From NCBI GenBank assembly GCA_032622095.1, contig CP136062.1, forward strand, positions 140,760,351-140,824,350: a DNA stretch of 64,000 nucleotides, written 5' to 3'. The first letter of the stretch is position 1, and every line of letters begins with the position of its first letter. Origin of the DNA: Siphonodentalium dalli (Eukaryota; Mollusca; Scaphopoda; Gadilida; Siphonodentaliidae). The translations under genes and the position numbers were made by a program. Below are positions 12,720 through 24,959 of the stretch, piece after piece. Under the pieces are notes generated by a model. That model was not told the DNA's origin, did no database searches, and saw nothing but the letters and a program-made list of their open reading frames with translations.

Positions 12720-13470
12720 CCCATTAGCGAAAATCCAAACCAGATTTCATTGAGATCTGACAACCTGTGACTGAGATCTGCTTGGAAAGAGATAGCTCAC
12801 TGGACACATGTACACACTGTAGCTCAACTTTGGGAGGAGTTAATTTTTTTCTGAGCAATGAATAGAATGATAAAGAAGAAAAGTCAAAAAGTTACAGTGA
12901 AGGGCTTGTATATTGTAGATGAAATTATTTTCATTTCACCAATAAATGTGGGCTGCAGGGTGTGCCGATGGATTCAAATTTGAAATCAAAGATGGCTCTC
13001 ATCTGGAGGTCACTCCGAAGATCCGTATGAAGATTGGTGACTATTGGATGAGGGATGTTGCCTGTAGGGTGTGCCAAATGATTTAGCCATGCAAAGAGGA
13101 AAATCCAAGATGGCCACTGGTAGTCATGTTTTTCAGCGAAATTGTCTGTAAAAGAGTAAAATTCAAAATGGCTGCCGGCGGCCATGTTTTTCATTTAAAA
13201 TTGTTTAATTTTATAGCTTCCATGAATTCCATCTGGAGGTGATCCTAAACATGCCTGTAAATTTTCAAAACATTTCTCTAAAAATGTGGGCTGCAGGGTG
13301 TGCCGATTGATTAAGATTAAAAGATGGCCCAAAAGCCCTTGATGGTTAACATCCATACCAAATTTCATTTAGATCCTGTAACCCATGGCTGATAGATCTG
13401 CACAGATGGACAGAAAACCTTGATTTACAGAAAAACAAAGATGGATAACACTATAATGGAAAACATACAT
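12720..13470. repeat. Degenerate tandem repeat segment, 'GGCTGCAGGGTGTGCCGAT' type
   Basis: Contains repeated phrases such as AAATGTGGGCTGCAGGG and CAAAGATGGC, shared with 60050-61130. Appears to be an older relative or the outer part of the macro-palindrome to its right. Confidence 0.6.
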
Positions 13471-16400
13471 TTTTAGCTCAACTTTACTTTGTAAAGTTTG
13501 AGGTATTGCCATGGCTTGGTATCCGTCGTGAGGGTGTGCGTGTGTGTGCGTGATTCGTCAACAATTTCCTTTAGCACGGGCTACAGTTCGTACTTTTGGT
13601 CCAATTATTATGAAATTTGTCATGGATGTTAACAATGACATATAAATGGGAACGAGTCATTTTGGGGCCATTCAGCCAAAAAACATGGCCGCCAGCAGCC
13701 ATCTTGGATTTTACTCATTGTATGACTAAATTCTTTAGCGCGGGCTACAGGTCGTACCTTTAGTCTGATCATCATAAAATTTGTCTTGGATGTTAATAAT
13801 GACATGTAGATGGGAACGAGTCATTTTGGGGTCATTCGGCCAAAAAACATGGCCACCAGCAGCCATCTTGGATTTTACTCTTTGTATGACTAAATCCTTT
13901 AGCACCGACTACAGGTCGTACCTTGAGTCTGATCATCATGAAATTTTTCATGGCTGTTGAAATTGGAATGTAGATGGGAACGAGTCATTTTGGGGTCATT
14001 CGGACGAAAAACATGGCCACCAGTGGCCATCTTTGATTTCAAAATTCAATCCATTAGCACGGGCTACAGGTCGTACTGTTCGTCTGATCATCATGAAATT
14101 TGTCCTGGATGTTAATATTGACATGTAGATGGGAACGATTAATTTTGGGGTCATTCGGCCAAAAAACATGGCCGCTGGCAACCATCTTAGATTTTACTCT
14201 TTGCATGACTAAATCCTTTAGCACGGGCTACAGGTCGTACCTTTGGTCAGATCATCATGAAATTTGTCATGGATGTTAACAATGACATCTAAATGGGAAC
14301 GAGTCATTTTGGGGCCATTCGGCCAAAAATCATGGCCGCCAGCAGCCATCTTGGATTTTACTCTTTGTATGACTAAATCCTTTAACACGGCCTACAGGTC
14401 ATACATTTAGTCTGATCAGCATAAAATTTGTCATGGCTGTTGAAATTGGAATGTAGATGGGAACGAGTCATTTTGGGGTCATTCGAAAAAAAAACATGGC
14501 CATCTTGGATTTCAAAATTCAATCCATTAGCACGGGCTACAGGTCGTACTGTTCTTCTGATCATCATGGGTGTTAATATTGACTTGTAGATGGGAACGAG
14601 TAATTTTGGGGTCATTCGGCCAAAAAACATGGCCGCCAGCAGCCATCTTAAATTTTACCTTAGTCTGATCATCATAAAATTTGTCATGGCTGTTGAAATT
14701 GGAATATAGATGGGAACGAGTCATTTTGGGCTCATTCGGACAAAAAAGGGCCGCCAGTGGCCATCTTGGATTTCAAAATTCAATCCATTAGCACCGGCTA
14801 CAGGTCGTACTGTTCATCTGATCATCATGAAATTTGTCATGGTTGTTAATATTGACATGTAGATGGGAACAAGTACTTTTGGGGTCATTCTGCCAAAAAC
14901 ATGGCCACCAGCAGCCATCTTGGATTTTACTCTTTGCATGACTAAATCCTTTGGCACGGGCTACAGGTCGTACCTTTGGTTGGATCATTATGAAATTTGT
15001 CTTGACTTTTGACATTGACATGTAGATGGGAACGAGTCATTTTGGTGTTATTCGGCATTAAAAGTTCACAAAATGAAAGTGTCAATGACACTGTAGCTCA
15101 ACTTGGAAAGGGAATAATTTAATGTGTTACTGTCGATGGAGTGATTAGGAATGTGTAAAGTTGAATGTCTAATACTAGTTTATTAACATGAAAAGATATA
15201 TATATAATCATGTATATAAAAGTAAAATCTAAGATGGTTGTTGGCAGCTATGTTTTCCAACAATTCAAAAACATTTGATAGCTTTAGTCATGCAAAGAGT
15301 AGAATCCAAAATGGCCACTGGCAGCCATGTTTTAATGCCGAATAACCCCAAAATGACTCGTTCCCATCTACATGTCAATTTCAACAGCCATGACAAATTT
15401 TATGATGATCAGTCTAAAGGTACGACCTGTAGCCCGTGCTAAAGGATTTAGTCATACAAAGAGTAAAATCTAAGATGGCTGCCATGTTTCTTGGCCGAAT
15501 GACCTCAAAATTACTCGTTCCCATCTACAAGTCAATATTAACACCCACAACAAATGTCATGATGATCAGATGAACAGTACGACCTATAGCCCGTGCTAAT
15601 GGATTGAATTTTGAAATCCAAGATGGCCACTAGCGGCCATGTTTTTTTTTCCGAATGACCCCAAAATGACTCGTTCCCATCTACATTCCAATTTCAACAG
15701 CCATGACAAATTTTATGATGATCAGACTAAAGGTACGACCTGTAGCCTGTGCTAAAGAATTTAGTCATACAAAGAGTAAAATCCCAAGATGGCTGCTGGC
15801 GGCCATGTTTTTTGGCCGAATGACCCCAAAATTAATCATTCCCATCTACATGTCAATATTAACATCCATGACAAATTTCATGATGATCAGGCGAAGAGTA
15901 CGACCTGTGGCCCGTGCTAATGGATTAAATTTTGAAATCAAAGATGGCCACTGGTGGCCATGTTTTTTGTCCTAATGACCCCAAAATGACTCGTTCCCAT
16001 CTACATTCCAATTTCAACAGCCATGACAAATTTCATGATGATCAGACAAAAGGTACGACCTGTAGCTCGTGCTAAAGGATTTAGTCATACAAAGAGTAAA
16101 ATCCAAGATGGCAGCTGGCGGTCATGTTTTTTGGCCGAATGACCCAAAAATGACTCGTTGCCATCTACATGTCATTGTTAACATTCATGACAAATTTTAT
16201 GATCCGACCAAAGGTACGACCTGTAGCCCGTGTCAAAGGATTTAGTCATGCAAAGAGTAAAATCTAAGATGGCTGCCGGTGGCCATGTTTTTTGGCCGAA
16301 TGACCCCAAAATTACTCGTTCCCATCTACATGTCAATATTAACATCCATGACACATTTCATGACAATAAGACGCACAGTACGGCCTGTAGCCCGTGCTAA

Positions 16401-16650
16401 TGGATTGAATTTTGAAATCCAAGATGGCCGCTGGTGGCCATGTTTTTCTTCCGAATGACCCCAAAATGACTCGTTCCCATCTACATGTCAATGTCAACAT
16501 CCATGACAAATTTCATAATAATCGGACCAAAGGTACGAACTGTAGCCCGTGCTAAAGGAAATTGTTGACGAATCACGCACATCCACACGCACGACGGATA
16601 CCAAGCCATGGCAATAGCTCCAACTTTACAAAGTAAAGTTGAGCTAAAAA
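13471..16650. repeat. Macro-palindrome of about 160 bp tandem units, 3.2 kb
   Basis: Outer ends TTTTTAGCTCAACTTTAC and GTAAAGTTGAGCTAAAAA are complements. The left arm (to about 15058) has about ten units marked by GATGGGAACGAGTCATTTT; the right arm (from about 15330) has about eight in the opposite orientation (AAAATGACTCGTTCCCATC). Each unit also has ATGGCCGCCAGCAGCCATCT-like and CGGGCTACAGGTCGTAC phrases. The short open stretches here are repeats read through and are not genes. Confidence 0.9.
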
Positions 16651-18676
16651 GCGAAAAATTTGGATACGCAACAGGATTTTCATATTCAGTGAAGGCCAAC
16701 TCTGTTGTTATTGGTTACATGAAAATAGCCTGAATTCTATCATCTGCGCTTGCAAGACATTTTTGTTCAAATTGATACCATAATTTTTTTTCTATTTCAA
16801 ATATTTCTCAACTCTAATATAGCTCTAACAGGTGGAAGAAGCTTAGTTACTGACATTTGCTCTGTCATGGTCTGTTTTTGAGTTGAAAATGGTCAATTTG
16901 AGTAAAAAAAATGGGTAAAATTGAATGTTTTGTGTGTGCAAACCAAGGGGCATAACTCAATGACAAGTTTTACAAAGAAGCTAAAGTACAGACATGATTG
17001 CATCTACAATTTATCTAAAAATTAAAACATGCTTGATGGGATCTATGCCAAAGATAATAGCTCAGCATAGATTTTAAGTACAGTACCCTCTCCCAGGTTG
17101 GCCAAAATTGTGAATTGCTACCTAAGCAAGATGGGCTAGATGGTCTCAGAGATGTTTTAGATGGATTCTTTAGGGAAAACAAGAATTGAGTCTCTTCACC
17201 CACCCCCCCCCCCCCCCCCCATGCAAGAAGTTATGACCTGTCTCAGGGAAGCTAAAAAAAAATGCTAATATGATGTGGTTCCCTGGCACTGAATATAACC
17301 ATATGTCTACCCAAAGGGAAGCCAAAAGATTTAACAATTTATGGTTTATATAATAAAATGCATTTAATCGTTTTCCACAGTTGATGTACATTGTAAAATA
17401 CAACAGGACAAGGCCAACAAAAACAAACATATCAGGATTGAAATTATTCTCTTATTATCAATGTCAAATTTAATTTCTGCATCAACGACATTCAAAGCAG
17501 CCGATTCCACAGAAAGCCATTAACCTGACGTAATTACAAAACAAATCGTAGCAACATCTTTATTGTGTCATGCAACTACGTCACAATAAACTTATACGAA
17601 TCCTCACATAGATAGGCCTGATGGGTCTTGGACCCAAATCGGAGAGTGCCAAGCGTTACTTTCCTTCCAAAGGGTTTGGAACCCAATAATAGGATCAAAA
17701 CACATAAAACTGATTAATGAATTGTACACAACATCACTGAAACACAAATTGACTTAAATAAGATTATCTTATGAGCTTAATAGTGTGTATAAACCTGTGT
17801 TTCAATGAGGTTAGTGTTTTCTTTTGCCATAAATTAAGCCTAATATGCAAGGACCCTTAAGACAATGAAGGCTGCAGATAAATAAATTATAGGGCTTCCA
17901 TGCATTGGTGACTAGGCTTTTGCCTAACTTCAGCTAATTAATAACAATAAACAAAGATATCTCATAAGTTCAGCACATTGTTAAGGTTCATTCCAAAGAA
18001 AAACGCATCAAATTCTCCACCTTTATTATCCAATATATTAATATATAGTAAGATGCAAAATTCTACATGCGTTTTTGCAATTTTATCAGGAGTTTTTAAC
18101 ATTTTTCTTTGAAATGAGAAATAAATAAAGGGCGAGCCACATTTAAAGTTTAAACATGTTTGCATAGAATTAAAACTTTAACTGGGAGTCTGAGAAGTAA
18201 CCACTTCCCATCATGTTGTTAACAAAGCTAAGGATATATTTAAAGATTTTTGTCAATTTGTAGAAGGTGTCAGGGGAAAGGATTTTGGGAAGAAAGAGAA
18301 ATTAAAACATTTCTATACTAAATGGATTCTCCCATTCAGTTCTAAATGTATTTAATGGAACTGTCTATTATTCATTTGGTGGGGTGTTCAGGTAATAAAG
18401 ACAGAAAAACAGATATGAATGATTCATATTCATAGGTTGGAAATGTTCAGATAATAAGTCAGATAATTAGTTCAACAAAAGACCTTTGGTCATTTGTTTA
18501 ACTTATCATCTAATCATTTCCTAAGAAAACAACTCGTCAATGAGTATTTAGTAAAGAAAGTGTTAAAGTGGTTACTAAAAGATCTAACAAAGTAGAAGGA
18601 TACATGACATCCTCATGTTAGAATGGAGAAAATAATGTAGTCCATTAGTCTTTTATTCAGGTTAGATGGGGGTCGG
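16651..18676. other. Intergenic, no gene seen apart from a poly-C run
   Basis: Short open stretches only. Confidence 0.5.
17203..17220. repeat. Poly-C run
   Basis: An unbroken C run of about 18 bases; length may be unreliable in assembly. Confidence 0.8.
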
Positions 18677-19049
18677 AAATAATATTTTTTTACCCAAAAT
18701 ATGTATCTCCTATAATAAATATCTTGGACACTGAAACTAATGGTTATATATTCTTGCCTGCAAGATTCTAGAAGAAGTCGTTTTAAAAATCGGTACGCAA
18801 TACCTCGAGTACGCGCACTTGTCAAATGCCGATTATATCTTTGGACCAATCATGCGAGTCCTTTCGCTATAACAGCGATAGAAAGACAAGACCTTATTGA
18901 TTTTAATTTCTTCCTCCTGTGTGTTTGATGCGTTTGACCGAGTGCGCGGGGCGGGAATGTTGATCCCAACTGTGAGGGCCCTTGCTGTGTTCAGTGTCCC
19001 AAGATATTTATTATAGGAGATACATATTTTGGGTAAAAAAATATTATAT
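18677..19049. mobile_element. Foldback element with 'TGTATCTCCTATAATAAATA' arms
   Basis: The sequence from about 18677 to 18727 returns as its complement at 18998-19049, including TTTACCCAAAATATG and AATATCTTGG. Its left half is also the left TIR of the 5.7 kb element below, so the two are nested or derived from each other. Confidence 0.7.
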
Positions 19050-19263
19050 CTCCTTCAAATATATCTTGGACACTGAAACTAATGGTTATAATTAGAATTC
19101 TTGAAGAGGAGGAGGTCACGAGGCAGATAATCCGACTATGTCCATGAAACCCACCTGCTGAAGCAGAAAAGACCTGTATCCTGTACCAAAAAGATTTCTT
19201 GGTAGACATGTGCCAAAAAATAGTTCATTGTGTCCCATATGTAATAGTTCAGATAAACTCAAA

Positions 19264-20360
19264 AACAAGAGGTGGCATCAGAGATGCTGTGTCTCGTTTT
19301 CGGTGGCTACCGACAATTGGTGTGCATCAGTATCGGTAGACTAATTAATAGGTAAAATCGGTTAATATTTGTTCAAGTTATCGCGCTAACGGCCTCAAAA
19401 TCGCGAAGAATTCACAAACTAAGGGCCATAACTCTATCAAATATTATCGGGCCAGGCTGGTTTTCGAACTCGTCCAGGATATTATTGGAAGACACCTATA
19501 TACCAAATTTTAGTTGAATCGGATGACGTTTGTTGAAGTTATCGCGCTAACGAGCTAAAAATTCACAAAAAATGACTAATTAAAGGCCATAACTCTATCA
19601 AATTTTATTGGGCCAGGCTGGTTTTCGAACTCGTCCGAAATATTCTTGGCAAGTATGTCTATTCCAAATTTTAAACAAATCGGAGGACGTTTGTTGAAGT
19701 TATCGTGCTAACGAGCTAAAAATTCACGAAAAATGACTAATTAAGGGCCATAACTCTATCAAATGTTATTGGGCCAGGCTGGTTTTCGAACTCGTCCAGG
19801 ATATTATTGGAAGACACTTATATACCAAATTTTAGTTGAATCGGATGACGTTTGTTGAAGTTATCGCGCTAACAAGCTCAAAATTAGTACAAAATGACTA
19901 CTTAAGGACCATAACTCTATCAAATTTTATCGGACCAGGCCGGTTTTCTAACTCGTCCGAGGTATTCTTGGGAGACACCTATATATCAAAATTTCAATCA
20001 AATAGGATGATGTTTGTTAAATTATCGTGCTAACGAGCTGAAAATTTGTGAAAAAATGACTAATTAAGGGCCATAACTCTATCAAATTTTATCAGACCTG
20101 GCCGGTTTTCGAACTCGACCGAGATATTTTTGGGAGACACCTATATATGAAAAATGGCAAAGGGCAATAACTCTGTAATAAATGTGCGGACGAACCCGAT
20201 TTTTTGTCTGCAGCTTACGTGCATGGATATGTACTCACACACCAAAATCCGTCAATAAACGGTTGAGTTATAAGCAAAACACGCCGCCCGCCCGCATGCC
20301 CGCCCACCGTCCCTCATCAAACTATAAGTCGAGTTTTGGAAAAAAACTTGACTAACAACT
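19264..20360. repeat. Pearl/Helitron-like tandem array, about 145 bp units
   Basis: About five units with GGGCCATAACTCTATCAAA, GGTTTTCGAACTCGTCC and GACGTTTGTTGAAGTTATCG. Ends with a CGCCCGCCCGCATGCCCGCC stretch and a hairpin (GTCGAGTTTTGG..AAAACTTGAC). Hairpin-ended arrays of this type in molluscs are Helitron-related (established for the class; inference here). Confidence 0.75.
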
Positions 20361-20399
20361 GAGCCTCCTAAAAGGAAACACCACGTACTTCATGTGCCC

Positions 20400-23200
20400 T
20401 ACTAGTAATGATCACAGGGTGAAGGTGTCCAGGATAAACATTGGTCATAGGCAAGGGGGATAACTCATTCATTCATGTACCTAATAGGATAAAGGAACCT
20501 ACCCCACCCCCTCCTTAGAGGATGAAGCAGCACTAGCACGACATCCAGAGGATGCTGACTGGCCCACAATACATGCAAAAGGGGCACCGAGGGGAAAACA
20601 CGGTTATGACTGCATGGTTTCAAAAGAAATGTGGAACTTAGTTTAATATCGTTCGTCAGGTGGTGGCATAGGGAACCCATACCGTACGTTAGCAGAAAGT
20701 TACAAGCATGCGGCAATAATTGTGAAATGTCGCAAAGGTGAGAATCGGTAATCGCTATATCAGATTAGAATTAGAATCACGCCTGCCAAGTGATGTTAAA
20801 CACTCGGCCCGAGTGATAACATAGAATTGGAAAATATTCTTGGTTCAAAGTCGGTGCTGTGACAAATACGATAACAAAAGGACTACATACATGACGCCTA
20901 GACACCAATGAAATGCCGATACGCTATATGATGAAATCCTATGGTGTGAGGTGGTCACTGAAAGATACATCCCAAATCTAGAAGTAAAATTGAAAATGAG
21001 CGTAGTTCAGACGATAGTGTCTATGGAGCTGAACGGTTGATATTCATGATATATTCGGCTAAGTGAGTAGAGCGCCAATTTCCCCTGTGAGATATAGCAC
21101 CCGCGTACTAACTTATCAGGTTCACACACACGATCAAGTCCATAATACGTCTAGGTTTGTCTCATAAAAGCGGCCTAATTGTTGAATAAAAATCTAACAG
21201 ATTAGAAGGCCCAAAACTATAAAGACAGGTCTCAACAACACCTGGAATACCCCGACGGGATAAGAACGGAGGTGAGAATGGAGGCGAAAGAAACTTAATC
21301 AGGAGCAGTTCCTGAATGCGGCACATAGCCAGAGCAATGCGATATGGCAGAAAGCAGACTGACCGAGGAAACCTCAAAGTACAAAGAACGAAGGTAATAT
21401 TGTACAAAACACTCAGTCGAATGAATGCCACTTGTAGGCGACTAGGAACAATGAGGTAGCAAAGGCAAGAAAGGGTTCGGAAAAACCGCTATGTGCCGTG
21501 ACAGCATGAACCTGGATGGACTGAGACAGAACCAGCGGTAGATGCTGCAGAACCTCCATCGCTGCGAAGGTTGCGGGAGCCGCGACTACAAATAGAGGAG
21601 GCATGACCACCAACAGATTCCTAGCCTGCAACGCAGGCTGTACCGTGTTGACAGAGGAAAATTCATTGTTGCCCATCTCGGAGAAGGTTGTGGAAGCCGC
21701 GACTACAAATAGAGGAGGCATGTCCACCAACAGATTCCGAGCCTGCAGTGCAGGCTGTACCGAGTTGACAGAGGAAAATTCATTGTTGCCCATCTCGGAG
21801 AAGGTTGTGGAAGCCGCGACTACAAATAGAGGAGGCATGACCACCAACAGATTCCGAGCCTGCAGTGGACAGAGGAAAATTCATTGTTTCCTGTCTCTGC
21901 GAAGATTGTGGAAGCCGCGACTACAAATAGAGGAGGCATGACCACCAACAGACTCAGAGCCTGCAGCGCAGGCTGTACCGAGTTGGCAGAGGAAAATCCA
22001 TTGTTGACCGTCTCTGCGAAGGTTGTGGAAGCTGCGACTACAAATAGAGGAGGCATGACCACGAACAGAACCTGAGCCTGCCGCGCAGGCTGTATCGAGT
22101 TGGCAGAGGAAAAATCGTCACACGTTGGTTTTTGTTCTTGATATGTGGGCCCCATCCAGTCCTTCGGTGGTTGAAGACAGGCGTACTTCTCTGCGGATGG
22201 CTCAGGAGGCCGCGACCAATAAGGAGGAGGCATGTCCCGCAACCGACTCCAGCGGAGGCTCCATGTGAATGGAGGAAGCAAGAGAATGGCGCTGTTTGTT
22301 CTTCCTTTTTCTGTGCTGTTAGTATCGTGCTGGTAATGCATGCAAAATTGTGCGCAATTGTTATCCTAATACCGAAGGACTGACCCATCCGAAATGACCC
22401 TCGGGGAAGGCACTCTCGGATGGGCATGGCGAACTCGGACACGCATCAAACGCTGCCAAATCAAAGAGATGTTGCGACAGCACGTCCTCGTCTCTGAACA
22501 GCACCGTCCGTCCAGGAGATGGGGGAAAGGGGCAAGTATCCCGACCAGGTCACCTGGTTTGATGAGGCAAAAAATGACAATGACGGAGCCTCGGAAAGGA
22601 AACGAAGTCTAAGTTCTGGCCTAGGAGCCCAAAATAGGCCAGAAACTGTACAAAGCAAGGCCACACTGGTGGAGGGAAGAACACAGGTGAATAATAGGGA
22701 TACAAACCCACCCCAAAACCGGGAGGGACAGATGCCGGAAAAGACGTTGACGAATGGAGGACAGGTCAGAACCTGTGCGGTCAAATCCCCTGGAGTGGAA
22801 TCAGTGGCAGTTGACACATTGAACTGCGTAGGCAGGCAATGTGCCGAGGGCACCGGGCTTGCGAGCTTAACGGACCACTGATGTGGTAGCTGTAGCAAGT
22901 GGCCGGCTGGTGCAGCGATGGTGCGAACCCGGCGGAACCGGAGGCAGGACCAAGGGCAGCTGCACTTGGACCACCATCGCTGCCCTTCTCTGCGGGGGCT
23001 ATGGACGCCGCGATCCTGAGGGAGGAGGCATGTCCACCAACCAACTCGATGAAGCGTATCTAATAGCAAGGACAGAGGAAGTAGTGCATAATATTCACAT
23101 GTGCATAAATTTAATCGGAAACAACCGAGACAGTCCTTCCCATGACAAAAATTACAGTTTCGTTGATTAGAAGGGTGTAATTGCACCGGTAATATAATTG
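20400..23200. other. Interior of the 5.7 kb element, relatively GC-rich
   Basis: Longest open stretch is 241 codons on the minus strand (22461-23186), overlapped by open frames on the plus strand. Composition is Leu/Ser/Cys-rich and unlike any family I know, so no gene is called. 20990-21160 is a dispersed repeat. Confidence 0.4.
21546..22085. repeat. 117 bp (39-codon) tandem repeat
   Basis: Five units marked by AGAGGAGGCATGACCACCAA, with GCCTGCAGTGCAGGC-type small palindromes and GAGGAAAATTCATTGTTG. One unit (about 21837) has an internal deletion. Single related phrases occur at about 22228 and 23022. The unit length keeps frame, and most units stay open on both strands. Confidence 0.85.
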
Positions 23201-24432
23201 TAAGTTGGGGTTATCTCAAATCAAAGGTCATTGTGTGATATACCCAAGTCCACTGACACTGTCACATGCCCATAAATTAACGGAGATGGGAAATGTGCTA
23301 AATATATCTTCACATATTTTAATATTGATTGTGACCAGGTGGACAAGTGCAAATGGTGAACACCCGTGAATAAAAAATTGCGAGTGCATACGGGTGCGAG
23401 AGCAATCGTTACTGTCTCGTGGGAAGGAAAGCCGGTAATTAGTAATGAGCACAATGCGTTACAAATATCTTTGCACGATCAACGATCGTTAACCTGTCCG
23501 ATGGATATTAAACTGTAAAACAGGGTATCCAAATATGTCCGGTACTTTCGACAAAGTGGTAATTGAATATCGGCTTTATCAACGTTTCATTGATTATACG
23601 ATCAATCGTGGCACCCCTACCAGTCGGAGGGAAAAAAACATTACGAAGTTTTCATCGTAAAAGCATTGAGGCGTATGTTCAATGTAGAGAGAAGAGGCAA
23701 GCCACACTGTGGCTATTTTATCTAGCATCCGTGAGGAAAATTATTGTAAAGTATTGTAATGTAAAATATTGTAAATTATTACTGCTAATACATTTGGATA
23801 GGATTTTGTCAGGGACCAAACTCCAAACTGGAGCTTAGTGGAGACAACAACACGATATTGCATCCGGTGCAGTGTTAAAAAATCCCGACGAGAACCCGAA
23901 TGACTCTAAAGAGCATCGGTTTTTTCTATAGAGTATTGTTTTATGCAAACGAAAACGATATTTGTTTCTCGTAAATAAAAAAAAATTGAAATATTTGTTA
24001 ATGAAAATATCCACCCACGGACTACTGTCATTAATAAGACAGTATTGTAGAATAAAAGATTGTTGAACAATTGTAAAACTAAATTGCGAAAATTGGAAAA
24101 CACGTGCGTAGTGCACGAAATTAGGCAACTGCGTGTTGTCGTTCGCAATAGCATAAAGAGAAACGTTCATGAGAAATGAACAGATAAAAAATGCGACTTA
24201 TCTTGCGTCTAGAAGAATTTAAAATGAATGAGGTCTTGTCTTTCAATCGCTGTTATAGCGAAAGGACTCGCATGATTGGTCCAAAGATATAATCGCCATT
24301 AATCGGCATTTGACAAGTGCGCGTACTCGAGGTATTGCGTACCGATTTTAAAAACAACTTCTTCTAGAATCTTGCAGGCAAGAATATATAACCATTAGTT
24401 TCAGTGTCCAAGATATATTTTACGGAGATACA

Positions 24433-24856
24433 CAGGCATTCAAACCTGCAAAAGCATAGCAAGTGACAGTGAAGAATGGAAAAAGCATTGGTCATTGAAG
24501 AGATTTCATCAATAAGCTTAAAATGTTTTGGCCACATTCTGACTGGAATTGAAGTGTATAACATTAACAATAGGTAATTACTGTTTTCAATTGCCAGCAA
24601 CATGTTATCAATTGAATGATCCATTGGGTCACATATGTTTGAAATGAGTGAACTTTTATGCGTCAAAGATTATGTTTCTTAATAATTTCTAAATGAGTAT
24701 TCATTATGTTTTCAGGGCAACAATGTTTTGATATCATGAGTCGTCCATATGTAAATCACTTTCTTCCTTATCCCTAGACCCTTATTAGGAAATATAAAGC
24801 TGGATGATCAAATCCCAAAATCAGAAATACGGCCACACCATCAGGATCTTTTCTCT
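24433..24856 (-). other. Probable FAM193 3' UTR
   Basis: Sequence between the stop codon and the long-TIR transposon. On the minus strand no canonical AATAAA occurs here; AATAAG (complement of 24781-24786) and CATAAA (complement of 24654-24659) are the only near matches. The transcript may end at one of these or run into the transposon. Confidence 0.4.
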
Positions 24857-24959
24857 TTAACTGCAAGCAAGTCCAGACTTCTTTTTTGTGAATATGTCCT
24901 TGACGTTGACATTGACTTGAATTTTCTCTCGCTTTTGTGGAGTGGAATCAAAGCAGAAC
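24857..24959 (-). CDS. FAM193A: FAM193 terminal coding exon with stop
   Basis: Residues 1430-1463: FCFDSTPQKREKIQVNVNVK then DIFTKKKSGLACS, followed by TAA at 24859-24857. Acceptor CTTTTTTCTACAG. Completes the FKRFC(F/L)DS motif split by the last intron. The final 20 residues differ from vertebrates. Confidence 0.95.

Larger units (their letters stand above)
18702..24432. mobile_element. 5.7 kb element with about 200 bp terminal inverted repeats
   Basis: TGTATCTCC..ATATCTTGGACACTGAAACT at 18702 reappears in complement ending at 24432. Identity runs through CGCAATACCTCGAGTACGCG and CGCTATAACAGCGAT, about 200 bp per end. A further partial copy of the terminus lies near 19045-19090. The interior contains a pearl-like array (19264-20360), a more GC-rich zone (20400-23200) with a 117 bp array, and no recognisable transposase. 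Presumed non-autonomous. Confidence 0.7.

Noticed and set aside
13996-15975. Several 60-90 codon frames with TRSHLYSN / NFMMIRR phrases
   Set aside because: They are the macro-palindrome units translated; the same phrase recurs with each unit.
21413-22341. Minus-strand open frames made of PPLFVVAAS repeats as protein genes
   Set aside because: They are read-through of the 117 bp tandem array, equally open on the other strand; kept as a repeat only.
22461-23186. 241-codon open stretch on the minus strand
   Set aside because: Overlaps other open frames, odd Leu/Ser/Cys composition, lies in transposon DNA, no family resemblance.
24421-24856. Canonical poly(A) signal for FAM193
   Set aside because: No TTTATT on the plus strand in this interval; only AATAAG and CATAAA variants.
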